Notes: generated by a model not told the origin, from the letters alone. A DNA stretch of 64,000 nt from Halorubrum ruber (GCF_018228765.1 NZ_CP073695.1:2899218-2963217), one strand, 5' to 3'; positions 1 to 7,829 are shown, counted from the first letter of the stretch. Made by a program: numbers and translations.

Positions 1-10
1 CGCACAGATG

Positions 11-33
11 TCACACACCACGCACCGAATGAA
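11..33 (-). repeat. Origin recognition box-like repeat, family A
   Basis: Read on the minus strand this contains TTCGGTGC followed by GTGGTGTGTGA. It matches the ACTCGGT...GTGTGT repeats on the other side of the adjacent orc1 gene, so the repeat family flanks that gene on both sides. Function as an Orc1 binding site is inferred from position and family similarity. Confidence 0.6.
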
Positions 34-46
34 AGTACTTGATCCG

Positions 47-1243
47 CTATTGCCGATCGAGGCCCTTCGTGACGATCTCAGGTGAACGCAGGAGCCGGTG
101 GACGCGGTAGCTTCCCTCCTTATGCCCACCGCCGGTGTGTTCGCTTTCAGTCACACCGAGAAACGCCTGCTCTTTCAGAAGTCGCTGGACGCGATCATAG
201 CTCAGCGGAGAGGTATCGACCTCGTCGGTGATATTTGTATACATATCATATACTTCCGCCGTGCGGAACTGCTGACGATCAGTCTGTTCAGTGAGGAGCG
301 CAAGCGCGCGGAGGATATGTTTGACGTGCGGCGGTTGTCCACTCACGAGTTTCTGGAAACGATTGATTTCTGCTTTCTCAAGCGCGGCATCCACATGCGC
401 TTCAGTGACGTGTTCGGCCCGCTCCATCTCAGCGAGCCGCCCTGCTTCATACAACATATCGATCGCTTTTCGTGCGTCTCCATGTTCACGTGCTGACAAG
501 GCCGCTGTTTTCGGGATAACCTCGTCTTGAAGCACACCCTCGGCGAAGGCGTCCCGACGGCGCGTCAAAATGGCCTCCAACTGGCGGGCATCGTACGGAT
601 CGAACACGAGTTCGTTATCCTGGAGCGACGAATCGACCCGTTCGCTCAACCGTTCTCGGTATTCGATCTTGTTGCTGATACAGATCGCTCCGATGAATGC
701 GTCGGCTTTCCCACTTTCTTGGGCACGCGAGATGCTCCGTAGCAGTTCATCGCCGTCCAACTTGTCGATTTCATCGAGTATCACGAGAAAGGCATCAACG
801 TTGGCGTCATCAATCATCTCCCACACGATGTCGCGATAATCTGCTGCGCCAATTCCCTTGCGGGGGATCGACTGTTCGTCAACCGAGTTTTTGACTGTAC
901 TGTGTAGATCACGGGCCATTTGGCGGCTCACCTGTGTTTCCGTTCCGTAATCCGAACAGTCGATGTACGCGTGAGCGAACATGACGTCATTGTTCTCAGC
1001 TCGTCTCGTGGCCTCGCGGCAGACACACCTTGTAACGAGTGACTTTCCGGTTCCAGTTTTCCCATAGACAATCGTCGTTTCCGGAGGCCCACCTCGGACT
1101 GCCGGAGCGAGGGCACTGCCGATCGCATCGATCTCATCGTCTCTGCCGACCACACGCTCGAGATCGGGAACGTGCCCGACTCGGACCAGTTTTCGATCCC
1201 GAAAGATCTCACCGGTCTCAAAGATATCGCCGCGGTTCGTCAT
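47..1243 (-). CDS. orc1: Orc1/Cdc6 family replication initiator (origin A)
   Basis: A 398-residue AAA+ ATPase that in archaea binds origin recognition boxes and helps load MCM. The Walker A motif GKTGTGKS lies near residues 61-68 and the Walker B motif VILDEIDKL near 153-161. Sensor motifs follow, and the C-terminal part (about 300-398) looks like the winged-helix DNA-binding domain. The ATG at 1243 is preceded on the minus strand by a TATA-like TATTTTATG about 25 bp upstream, which suggests a leaderless mRNA. The gene lies directly beside an intergenic block carrying a repeat family not seen near the second orc1 at 19869, so it probably serves its own origin. Length and motif order are normal for the family. 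The assignment is firm; which paralogue (Orc1 to Orc10 type) is not determined. Confidence 0.95.
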   Translation of the reverse strand: MTNRGDIFETGEIFRDRKLVRVGHVPDLERVVGRDDEIDAIGSALAPAVRGGPPETTIVYGKTGTGKSLVTRCVCREATRRAENNDVMFAHAYIDCSDYGTETQVSRQMARDLHSTVKNSVDEQSIPRKGIGAADYRDIVWEMIDDANVDAFLVILDEIDKLDGDELLRSISRAQESGKADAFIGAICISNKIEYRERLSERVDSSLQDNELVFDPYDARQLEAILTRRRDAFAEGVLQDEVIPKTAALSAREHGDARKAIDMLYEAGRLAEMERAEHVTEAHVDAALEKAEINRFQKLVSGQPPHVKHILRALALLTEQTDRQQFRTAEVYDMYTNITDEVDTSPLSYDRVQRLLKEQAFLGVTESEHTGGGHKEGSYRVHRLLRSPEIVTKGLDRQ

Positions 1244-1279
1244 ACGTGGTCCTGATCTTCAACTCATAAAATACTACCA

Positions 1280-1296
1280 ACCTCGTACCGAGTGAG
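1280..1296 (-). repeat. Family A origin repeat, minus copy
   Basis: Minus strand reads TCACTCGGTACGAGG, sharing TCACTCGGTACGA with the plus copy at 1571. It lies at the AT-rich edge of the origin region. Confidence 0.6.
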
Positions 1297-1368
1297 ATAT
1301 ACAGAATAAGTATTCTAGAGTTTCTGAGTCGGCTTTAAGCTGGATTAAATACTGTACCGCTTGATTCT

Positions 1369-1391
1369 ACACACTAGACACCGAGTGAATT
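1369..1391 (-). repeat. Family A origin repeat, minus copy
   Basis: Minus strand reads TTCACTCGGTGTCTAG then TGTGT. The core ACTCGGT and the distal GTGTGT match the other copies. Confidence 0.65.
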
Positions 1392-1474
1392 TGGCAAAGG
1401 TCGTACTACTAGCAGAGCAATTCGGGTCTTAGTGAAGAGTATGGACGTTTGCGGTCTGTTCACTTCGTGGGAAC

Positions 1475-1496
1475 TCACTCGGTAGAAGGTGTGTCT
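1475..1496 (+). repeat. Family A origin repeat, plus copy
   Basis: Reads TCACTCGGTAGAAGGTGTGT. This is one of three plus-oriented copies facing the two minus copies across 1391-1475. Confidence 0.7.
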
Positions 1497-1570
1497 ACGA
1501 ACCTGAAGTCCGGTTGGGGTGTCTAACTGAAGTGGATCACGCCGACTGTGTTGTCCTGTGTCGGCAGGTG

Positions 1571-1590
1571 TCACTCGGTACGACGTGTGT
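1571..1590 (+). repeat. Family A origin repeat, plus copy
   Basis: Reads TCACTCGGTACGACGTGTGT, matching the copy at 1475 except at the central positions. Confidence 0.7.
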
Positions 1591-1624
1591 GACGACGATT
1601 TGACGGTGGTTTCATTTCTCGATT

Positions 1625-1644
1625 TTACTCGGTGCAAGGTGTAT
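1625..1644 (+). repeat. Family A origin repeat, plus copy
   Basis: Reads TTACTCGGTGCAAGGTGTAT, a slightly diverged copy. Confidence 0.65.
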
Positions 1645-1820
1645 CCCCGTACTGTCCGCCCACAGGACCTGACATTACCAGTGCGAGTTCGACGTCGACC
1701 TCGATATCGTCGGCGACGTCGTTCGGGACTTCGACACTGTCGCGCTTCCGGAGGGCGTGGCAGCGCGGATTAGGTGAGTTCGATCGGTTTCGTTCGGGTG
1801 GTCCTAGCCAGCGTCGTATG

Positions 1821-1894
1821 AACACTCGACACGGTGGGGTCACATCGGAGGGCATCCTGCCCTCTCTCAAAAAGAACACTCGACATGGTGGGGT
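1821..1894 (+). repeat. Pair of AACACTCGACAYGGTGGGGT repeats
   Basis: Two nearly identical 20-bp repeats at 1821-1840 and 1875-1894 differ by a single C/T. They resemble the family A boxes (ACTCG... GGTG) and may be a second class of initiator binding site, or a binding site of the neighbouring ATPase gene's regulator. Confidence 0.55.
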
Positions 1895-1925
1895 AGCGGC
1901 GAACGTGACGGGGCGCGGTCAATAT

Positions 1926-3344
1926 TTAGCGCGGGGAGGTTCCATTCTCGAGAACGGCAACGACATCGGACAGATCGAAGAGGCGGAGGTCATCACGCTC
2001 GTCTGCGGCTTCCTCGACGGAGGGTTTGAACCCGGAGCGGCTGAACAGAGCGAATTCGTACGTCGGCTCACCACCCCCCGTGGGCGTCCAGTCGACATGC
2101 TCCACATCGTCTTCGAGGTCCGAAAGCACGTCATACCCGAGAGGAGTACTCGTGAACTTCGCTTCGCCAGCGATCAGCGTCGACTCGTCAGTCGGCGCGA
2201 CAACGTCTATCTCTCGGCTCTTGTACCACCACTGGGTCGGCACTCGCGTAAGTTGGTAGTCCGAATAGAGTGCCGGCACCGCTTGGTGACAGAGCGATTC
2301 AAACGTTTCGCTGACGAAATCGGGTAGTTCCGGTTCGATGAGATCCGCGTAGCCGTTCTCGCCGTAGAGTTCGTACTGCCCCTCGCGGCCGTAGAGATAT
2401 CGGAAATAAAACCGGAAGACGGGGTCTCGAATCCGGTATCGCGTCCGCTTGCTGCGTGCCGGATCGGAAAGTGCCGGATGGTGTTTCTCGATGATCCGGA
2501 GCGTTTCCAGCCGGTCGAAGTAGTACGACGTGTTGGTGCTTGCGATACCGGCTCCCTGGGCGATCTCGTTTCGGTGGCGGTTCCCGCTGGCCATCGACTC
2601 GAGCACGGAAAAATACGTGTTTACCTCGTTGAGTTCCATCTGAAGGACAGTTTCGGGCTCGTCGTGGAGTGGGCCATCCGGATCGTACAACAGCCGTGTG
2701 ATGTTCTCTCCGAGGCTCCGTGACGGATCGAGCGGACTGAGATAGCGGGGCGTGCCGCCGAAGACGCCATAGACGAACACCCGTTCTTCGGAATCGTACG
2801 TCGGGACGAACTCGTGGATGCCGGAAAACGGCAGCTGGGTGAGTTCGAGGCGGCCGTTCGGCGTCTGGGATACGCGGCCGTAGAGTGGCGCACCCCCATC
2901 AAGGACGTGGGTATGAATCATGCCGATCGCAGAGCCCGTGAGTACGAGCGTCGCCCGGCTCTCATCGACGGCGGTATCCCACAAATGTTGTATGACCGAT
3001 GGGAGCCCCTCGTTCGACTCAATAAGGTACGGGAATTCGTCGATGACGATGACGGCGTCTCGCTCAGTGAGGTGTTTTAGTAGTGGTTCCCACTCTTCTT
3101 TGATCTCTGTGATTTCCGGATAGGTCGCGGCTGCGGCCTCGACGAACCGCCTGCGCTGTGTGGTCGCTGTTCCTTGGACGGCCTGATAGTACACGGCATC
3201 GTCGCGGTCGGCGATCGATCGGCGGACGAGTTCGCTCTTGCCGATCTGCCGACGTCCGTAGATAACTGCGAGTTCCGCGGCATCGCTCTCATAGAGGGTC
3301 TGTAGCCGATCGAGTTCTTCGACCCGATTGACGAACTGATCCAT
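1926..3344 (-). CDS. Archaeal ATPase with DUF234-like C-terminal domain
   Basis: This 472-residue protein has a P-loop ATPase domain at its N-terminus (Walker A YGRRQIGKSEL near residues 29-39; Walker B-like VIVIDEFPYL near 97-106). A winged-helix segment lies around 250-310, followed by a C-terminal nuclease-like region (EIDVVAPTD...IAGEAKF, about 383-402) as in the archaeal ATPase/DUF234 family. The E-D...E-A-K pattern there resembles a PD-(D/E)XK core. Physiological roles in this family are poorly known; members are common in archaeal accessory regions and defence islands. The ATG start at 3344 gives an N-terminus FVNRVEELDRL typical of the family. It lies immediately next to origin A and is transcribed toward it. 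Family call confident, function unknown. Confidence 0.85.
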   Translation of the reverse strand: MDQFVNRVEELDRLQTLYESDAAELAVIYGRRQIGKSELVRRSIADRDDAVYYQAVQGTATTQRRRFVEAAAATYPEITEIKEEWEPLLKHLTERDAVIVIDEFPYLIESNEGLPSVIQHLWDTAVDESRATLVLTGSAIGMIHTHVLDGGAPLYGRVSQTPNGRLELTQLPFSGIHEFVPTYDSEERVFVYGVFGGTPRYLSPLDPSRSLGENITRLLYDPDGPLHDEPETVLQMELNEVNTYFSVLESMASGNRHRNEIAQGAGIASTNTSYYFDRLETLRIIEKHHPALSDPARSKRTRYRIRDPVFRFYFRYLYGREGQYELYGENGYADLIEPELPDFVSETFESLCHQAVPALYSDYQLTRVPTQWWYKSREIDVVAPTDESTLIAGEAKFTSTPLGYDVLSDLEDDVEHVDWTPTGGGEPTYEFALFSRSGFKPSVEEAADERDDLRLFDLSDVVAVLENGTSPR

Positions 3345-3448
3345 GCCCCTACTCGGGGTGGGAGGTACATATGTGTACCGAGATTAGAAATTAGACTATA
3401 ATGATTTGAGCTATAATAGCCTAAATTCTAATATTGTGGAAAGTTAGC

Positions 3449-3483
3449 GTGCTGCGAGGATGAACCTCCCTCACGCAGCACGA
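3449..3483. repeat. 9-bp perfect inverted repeat (hairpin)
   Basis: Arms CGTGCTGCG (3449-3457) and CGCAGCACG (3475-3483) are perfect inverted repeats with a 17-nt spacer. It sits upstream of the decayed winged-helix gene and beyond the ATPase start. It could be an operator or the scar of a small mobile sequence. Confidence 0.5.
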
Positions 3484-3730
3484 TGCGATCCCAATTCTCG
3501 TCGACGCGTTGCTTGATCTCCCGCCGAATCGAGAGTTTAACAAACCCGACCTCGCAGCACACGCCGGCGTCACGCGCCAAACCGTTGGCAACGACACGGA
3601 CCTCATGTGAGAGGTCGAACTCATCGGGGACGTTCCGAACACGTCACCACGCCGGTATCGGGTCGCGGACAGCGATGTCGTCCGTGAGCTTTTGGAGTTG
3701 AACAGCGCGTTCAATAGCGTCGGCGAGTAG
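3480..3730 (+). pseudogene. Degenerate winged-helix DNA-binding protein
   Basis: Reading the frame from about 3483 gives a run with helix-turn-helix character (PPNREFNKPDLAAHAGVTRQ, then TVGNDTDLM). A TGA stop lies at 3608-3610, after which the same frame continues EVELIGDVPNTSPRRYRVAD and ends at TAG 3728-3730. The pattern (wing ending in RRYRV) fits a MarR/ArsR-like regulator of the kind haloarchaea encode in hundreds. No good start codon is visible; an in-frame TGA lies just before the conserved part. The stop and the missing start argue for a pseudogene. What it regulated cannot be told. Confidence 0.65.
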
Positions 3731-3905
3731 TCGCTGCCCACGAGGAGTTCTTCGGTACTCCCGTTGGTGTTCGGAGCCGTGGTTCGCAGCCTCGTCAACG
3801 GGCTGCTTACGGAGCGCGCCAGCCAGTTCCCGGAGCGGGGACTCGGGATCGGAGGTGGGTTCGACGAACCGCGCGAGTTTTGTGTCACCCTTTGGAAGGG
3901 TGCGT

Positions 3906-4892
3906 ATGCGCATTCTCGTGACGGGCGGAGCTGGGTTCATCGGCGGCCACCTCGCCGAGGCGTTCCTCGAAGACGGCCACGACGTGACCGTCCTCGACAA
4001 TCTGGAGCCGTTCTACGCGGAGGGGATCAAACGCCACACGCTTGATGTCCACCGTGAGGTCGCCGAGGGCCGCGCCGTCGACTACCGGTTCGTGGACGGC
4101 GACGTGCGGGACCCCGAGACAGTCGAAGCACTCGTCGCTGACGCCGACGTTGTCGTCCACCAAGCCGCGCAAGCGGGCGTTCGTGAAAGCGTCGACAACC
4201 CCCGGAAGGTGACCGACATCAACGTCGACGGGACGGTGAATCTCTTGGAGGCGTCGAAGGAGGCGGACGTGAAGCGGGTGATTCTTGCGAGCTCCTCGTC
4301 AGTGTATGGGAAGCCGCAGTCGCTCCCCTACGAGGAGGACCACCCCACCGAGCCGGTGAGTCCCTACGGCGTGACGAAGCTGACCCAAGAGCATATGGCG
4401 CGAGTGTATACGGAGCTCCACGGGCTGCCGACGGTGTGTTTGCGCTACTTCACGGTGTACGGGCCGCGGATGCGCCCGAACATGGCCATCTCGAACTTCG
4501 TCTCGCGCTGTGTGAACGGCGAGCCCCCAGTGATTTACGGTGACGGCCAGCAGACGCGCGATTTCACCTACGTGGCCGACGTGGTGGACGCGAATCGGAC
4601 GCTGTTGGAGTCGGATGCAGCCGACGGCGACGTGTTGAATATCGGGAGTTCGGACAACATCTCGATTCAGGAGTTGGCCGAGACGGTGCGGGATCAGTTA
4701 GCGCCCGAGTTGGAGATCGAGTACGAGTCCGCTCGTGAGGCCGACGCCGAGCACACGCACGCGTCCGTTGCGAAAGCTGGTGAGCTGATCGGCTACGAGC
4801 CTTCACGGACGATCGCAGAGGGGGTCGGGGAGTTCATCGAGTGGTACCAGTCGAACCGCGAGTGGTACGAGCCGTTGGTGCGGGAGTCGTAG
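3906..4892 (+). CDS. NAD-dependent sugar-nucleotide epimerase/dehydratase
   Basis: A 328-residue extended short-chain dehydrogenase. The Rossmann glycine motif TGGAGFIGG is at residues 6-14 and the catalytic Ser/Tyr/Lys set is visible as ASSSSVYG (about 117-124) and SPYGVTKLT (about 139-147). The substrate region RYFTVYGPRMRPNMAI is typical of UDP-glucose 4-epimerase, UDP-glucuronate decarboxylase or related enzymes. I chose ATG 3906 because MRILVTGG is the usual N-terminus; an in-frame ATG at 3855 would add 17 unlikely residues. It probably supplies an activated sugar to the glycan genes downstream. The exact substrate cannot be assigned from sequence. Confidence 0.9.
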   Translation: MRILVTGGAGFIGGHLAEAFLEDGHDVTVLDNLEPFYAEGIKRHTLDVHREVAEGRAVDYRFVDGDVRDPETVEALVADADVVVHQAAQAGVRESVDNPRKVTDINVDGTVNLLEASKEADVKRVILASSSSVYGKPQSLPYEEDHPTEPVSPYGVTKLTQEHMARVYTELHGLPTVCLRYFTVYGPRMRPNMAISNFVSRCVNGEPPVIYGDGQQTRDFTYVADVVDANRTLLESDAADGDVLNIGSSDNISIQELAETVRDQLAPELEIEYESAREADAEHTHASVAKAGELIGYEPSRTIAEGVGEFIEWYQSNREWYEPLVRES

Positions 4893-5030
4893 ACGAGCCC
4901 GCTTAATGGGGGGCCACAAGACAGTCAGATGGCTGTTGGTACCCAGCACTGGTTACCTGTCTCCGGTTTCCTGTGAGAGAGTCGCTTAGAGGACAGAGCA
5001 CGGAGTCGAGAAGTTGTATGTCTGCGATAA

Positions 5031-5046
5031 TATGATCGCGATCATA
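5031..5046. promoter_or_regulatory. 16-bp perfect palindrome upstream of vapB
   Basis: TATGATCGCGATCATA is self-complementary over all 16 bases. It lies 111 bp before the vapB start in the gene-free interval 4893-5156. It may be an operator; no known factor is implied. Confidence 0.45.
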
Positions 5047-5134
5047 ACGACTAGAGTAGTTTCGAGAGGGCGCATAAATTCGAAGTCCGCTATTCAGAAC
5101 CACCATCGCTAATTTTGGTAGAAACATTAACCGT

Positions 5135-5148
5135 GTTGTAGTCACAAC
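5135..5148. promoter_or_regulatory. Short inverted repeat at the vapB promoter
   Basis: GTTGT-AGTC-ACAAC lies 9 bp before the vapB ATG, next to an AT-rich CATTAACC that could be the TATA element. Type II antitoxins usually repress their own promoters, so an autoregulatory operator is plausible. Confidence 0.45.
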
Positions 5149-5156
5149 TCAACTGT

Positions 5157-5432
5157 ATGTCAACAGCGGTCAAGATGGATGAAGCCGCGAAATCAAAGCT
5201 CGAAGAGCTCCAAGCGGAGATCCGGCTCAAAACGGGGAAGAAGGTCACTCAGCAGGAAATTCTCTCCACCCTGATTCAATCGGCAGTCGACTCCCGCGCG
5301 GAGTTCGTCGATTCGTTCCGAGATGGACCAACAGCCCTGAACGAAACGGAACTCGAGGAATTCAACCGAGGGACGATCGCCTCCGGTGTCGAAACGACGG
5401 AAGACGACATCGACGACATCCTGTACGGATGA
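5157..5432 (+). CDS. vapB: VapB-like antitoxin
   Basis: A 91-residue acidic protein. The N-terminal half (KSKLEELQAEIRLKTGKKVT, residues 13-32) reads as a ribbon-helix-helix or similar DNA-binding segment. The acidic C-terminal tail (TTEDDIDDILYG) would bind the toxin. The stop overlaps the ATG of the PIN-domain toxin by 4 bp (5429-5432), the standard vapBC arrangement. The toxin is now interrupted by an insertion sequence, so this antitoxin is probably an orphan unless the element excises. Autoregulation through the upstream inverted repeat is inferred. Confidence 0.8.
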   Translation: MSTAVKMDEAAKSKLEELQAEIRLKTGKKVTQQEILSTLIQSAVDSRAEFVDSFRDGPTALNETELEEFNRGTIASGVETTEDDIDDILYG

Positions 5433-5569
5433 GCGTCTTCGTCGACACCGGCGTGTTCTACGCGCATCACGACGCCGACGCTAGCCGACACACGGTCGGT
5501 ACTGACGCGTTGAATACCGTCCTTTCGTCCGCAGAATACGGTCGCATTATAAAGGCACGAGCGCATACC

Positions 5570-5585
5570 CCCGCCTAAAGGCGGG
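5570..5585 (+). repeat. IS left-end subterminal hairpin
   Basis: CCCGCC-TAAA-GGCGGG forms a 6-bp stem with a 4-nt loop, about 19 bp inside the left boundary. This type of hairpin is the TnpA recognition structure in IS200/IS605 elements. Confidence 0.8.
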
Positions 5586-5692
5586 AGTCGGGCGGATAAT
5601 AGCCTACACCACCACCGACGACGCCACAGCGGGATTTCCTACCGCTCTGTCGGCAGTATTAAGTCTCTGTTTGACTATAGTGTACAACACGG

Positions 5693-6082
5693 ATGAAGAC
5701 TACACGGCACGCGACCTACAATCTTAACTATCACATAGTGTGGTTGCCGAAGTACCGTCAATCGGTACTCGTCAACGAGGTCGCCAACCGTGTGCGAGAC
5801 ATCCTCCACGAGATCGCCGACGACAAAGGCGTCGAAATCCTCGATCTCACCGTCCAGCCCGACCACGTTCACCTGTTCGTCAGTAGCCCGCCCAAGAACG
5901 AACCGGCGCTCCTCGCCAACTGGTTCAAGGGTATCTCCTCGCGCAAGTACAACCACCGATACGCTGACGATGACGGCGAGAAAATCGGATGGGCGCGAGG
6001 ATACTATGCAGGAACCGCTGGCCACGTTTCGAGCGAGACTGTCGAGAACTACATCCAACAGCACAAGGAGGGCAACTCGTGA
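5693..6082 (+). CDS. tnpA: IS200/IS605 transposase TnpA (Y1 HUH)
   Basis: A 129-residue single-strand transposase. The HUH motif appears as PDHVHLFV (residues 62-69) and the catalytic tyrosine as VENYIQQHK near residue 119. The N-terminal NLNYHIVWLPKYRQ is the standard start of the family. Length is normal and no stop or frameshift is present. It catalyses excision and insertion of the element as single-stranded DNA next to a short target, here TTAT. The last codons overlap the GTG start of tnpB. Confidence 0.95.
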   Translation: MKTTRHATYNLNYHIVWLPKYRQSVLVNEVANRVRDILHEIADDKGVEILDLTVQPDHVHLFVSSPPKNEPALLANWFKGISSRKYNHRYADDDGEKIGWARGYYAGTAGHVSSETVENYIQQHKEGNS

Positions 6083-7317
6083 CCGAACTCACGAAGACGC
6101 TCGAACTCAAGCTGGTCGAGCCGAACGCGCACAAACGGAGAAAACTCCGTGAGACGCGAGAAGCCTACCAGCACGCCCTTCAGGATGCGTTCGACGCCGA
6201 ATGTACCACACAGACCGAAGCGAACGACGTGGTTGTCAGCTACGACCTGAGCGGGTACTCGAAGAACGCGCTGAAAAAGTACGTCCCACAACTCACGACC
6301 ACGTACAACGCGGATGAACTCCACGACGACCACGCTGTACGCTTCACCAATGAAGGGCTACGGCTCGACCACAAGCCCGAGAACGCCATCGAGTGGTACG
6401 TCAAAATCCCACATCATGAGGACTACGACCTCTGGATACCAGCACAACCGAATCCCGAACAGCGGGACTGGCTGGAAGCGTTGAACGCAGGAGACGCCAC
6501 GATGGGCGAGAGCCGGCTGTTTGAGCGGGACAGGGCGTGGTATCTCCACGTCACTGCCACCCGTGACGTGGAGGAACGCTCCGAGGCGTCCGCCGACGAA
6601 CGGACGCCCATCGGAGTGGACATCGGGGAAGCGTCACTCGTCACGGTGTGTCACCGCGACGACCACGGGTCCCCGACCGCGCCCGAACTGTGGGCCGACG
6701 AAGGCAAGACTGTCCGTCGGCTCCGCAAGAACTACTTTACCGCCACGCGACGGCTTCAAGAACGCGGAAGCGACCGTATCGCTGAGTCCTTCGGAGAGGA
6801 CGTGTGGAATCAGATAGACGACATACTCCACACCGTCACCCGCGAAGTCGTGGAGTACGCCGAATCCGTCGAGGATCCTGTACTGGTTCTCGAAGATCTG
6901 ACGTACATACGGGAGTCGATGGACTATGGCGACTTCATGAATCGACGTCTCCACGGATGGGGGTTCGCCAAACTCCACGCGCAGATACGCTACAAGGCCG
7001 TCGAGAAGGGCATCCCTGTCGAGTCTGTGAACCCACGCAACACGTCGAAGGAGTGCCATGCGTGCGGTGAAGTGGGATACCGCCCGCGACAGGCGACGTT
7101 CAAATGTACGAACGGTGCTTGCTGGATGGGCGAGTACCAAGCGGACCTGAACGGCGCAATAAATATCGCAGATCGCTACCTCAGTGGAGAGAGCCATTCA
7201 AGAGAACACACGGATGGCAATGACTCGGCTGAGGATGGGGGGCGTTTGACCGCCCCACAAGACACCCAAGCCGATGCTGAAACCCAGCAGGAGACGCTTG
7301 GGACGTATGCGTCTTGA
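6079..7317 (+). CDS. tnpB: TnpB RNA-guided nuclease of the IS element
   Basis: A 412-residue protein beginning at GTG 6079 (GTGA overlap with tnpA); a longer in-frame reading exists but overlaps tnpA. The RuvC-like core is intact: Asp in PIGVDIGEASL (near 180), Glu in VLVLEDLTY (near 272) and Asp in YQADLNGAINIA (near 355). Between the last two lies a zinc ribbon with CHACG and CTNGAC cysteine pairs. TnpB proteins of this family are guided by an RNA from the element's right end and cut DNA beside the target-adjacent motif, promoting retention of the element. The tail after residue 365 is acidic and variable. Confidence 0.95.
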   Translation: MTELTKTLELKLVEPNAHKRRKLRETREAYQHALQDAFDAECTTQTEANDVVVSYDLSGYSKNALKKYVPQLTTTYNADELHDDHAVRFTNEGLRLDHKPENAIEWYVKIPHHEDYDLWIPAQPNPEQRDWLEALNAGDATMGESRLFERDRAWYLHVTATRDVEERSEASADERTPIGVDIGEASLVTVCHRDDHGSPTAPELWADEGKTVRRLRKNYFTATRRLQERGSDRIAESFGEDVWNQIDDILHTVTREVVEYAESVEDPVLVLEDLTYIRESMDYGDFMNRRLHGWGFAKLHAQIRYKAVEKGIPVESVNPRNTSKECHACGEVGYRPRQATFKCTNGACWMGEYQADLNGAINIADRYLSGESHSREHTDGNDSAEDGGRLTAPQDTQADAETQQETLGTYAS

Positions 7318-7389
7318 AACCAGAGGGCCACACTCGGCCTGAAATCCCGTGGTGGGATTCCCGCGTCTTCAGGCGCGGGAGGAGGTCAA
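7318..7389 (+). ncRNA. IS right end and predicted TnpB guide (omega) RNA scaffold
   Basis: The 72 bp after tnpB contain two hairpins, AATCCC-GTGGT-GGGATT (7343-7359) and CCCGCG...CGCGGG (7360-7379), and end GGAGGTCAA at 7389. In studied TnpB systems the RNA covers the tnpB 3' end and the right end, and its guide is the host sequence just outside. Here that would be the vapC sequence starting at 7390. Hairpins are seen; RNA production is inferred. Confidence 0.7.
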
Positions 7390-7829
7390 GACGAGCGACT
7401 ACGTCTACGACGAAACGGTCACGCTGACGCAGCGGCGGACAGGAGATGTCGACGCCGGGCTTGAAGTGGGACGGCGCATTCGCGGTGCGGGATACCCCTC
7501 GGCCATCGAACTACTCCATTCGTCTCCGACGCTTGTCGATCGTGCCGTGTCCGTCCACCAGACGTACGCCGACCACGAGCTCAGTTTCACGGACGCGATG
7601 ACCGTCGCGATGGTCGAATACCACGAGATAGACGGGGTGTTGAGTTTCGACGACGACTTCGACGGGATCGTTTCCCGACTCGTTCCGGACACACTATCGT
7701 CCCAGTAACGCCGCTTTTACCATCGACAAGAACAGCGGCTGGTCGCATCGAAACCGGATAGCGGACCGCTCGATGTCTCGGAGGAGCCGAACCAACGGCT
7801 TGAGGTGGCTCGTGTGTGTAAATTCTCAT

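Larger units (their letters stand above)
1244..1925. other. Putative replication origin A (gene-free, repeat-rich)
   Basis: This 682-bp gene-free stretch separates orc1 from the next gene. It holds at least five copies of an ACTCGGT-(5)-GTGT-type repeat: two on the minus strand (about 1280-1296 and 1369-1391) and three on the plus strand (1475-1496, 1571-1590, 1625-1644). Two copies of a related AACACTCGAC-A-C/T-GGTGGGGT repeat follow (1821-1840, 1875-1894). About 1260-1360 is clearly more AT-rich than its surroundings and could be the unwinding element. Oppositely oriented repeats next to an Orc1/Cdc6 gene are the usual architecture of haloarchaeal origins. No convincing ORF is present. Origin activity is inferred. 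Confidence 0.75.
5551..7389 (+). mobile_element. IS200/IS605-family insertion sequence, 1839 bp
   Basis: The element carries tnpA (Y1 HUH transposase) and tnpB, overlapping by 4 bp. It has no terminal inverted repeats but subterminal hairpins at both ends: 5570-5585 at the left and 7343-7359 plus 7360-7379 at the right. It sits directly 3' of TTAT (5547-5550) with no target duplication, as expected for single-strand peel-and-paste transposition. The boundaries come from exact in-frame reconstruction of the vapC gene: host sequence ends at 5550 and resumes at 7390. Both genes look intact, so it may still be active. Confidence 0.93.
5429..7708 (+). pseudogene. vapC: VapC-like PIN-domain toxin split by an IS200/IS605 element
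   Basis: The 5' part (5429-5550) encodes MSVFVDTGVFYAHHDADASR and on to AEYGRI; the first acidic PIN residue is the D in VDTGVFYA. The 3' part (7390-7708) encodes TSDYVYDETVTLTQRR through SFTDAMTVAMVEYHEIDGVL and SFDDDFDG, which carry the remaining acidic PIN residues. Removing 5551-7389 rejoins the two halves in frame (codon AT+G across the junction) and gives a 146-residue protein, a normal PIN length. The interrupted gene cannot make the full toxin. It pairs with the vapB upstream, which it overlaps by 4 bp. Confidence 0.92.

Noticed and set aside
3644-4000. 118-residue ORF on the minus strand between the ATPase and epimerase
   Set aside because: No ribosome site, no recognisable family, and it overlaps the winged-helix remnant that reads better on the plus strand.
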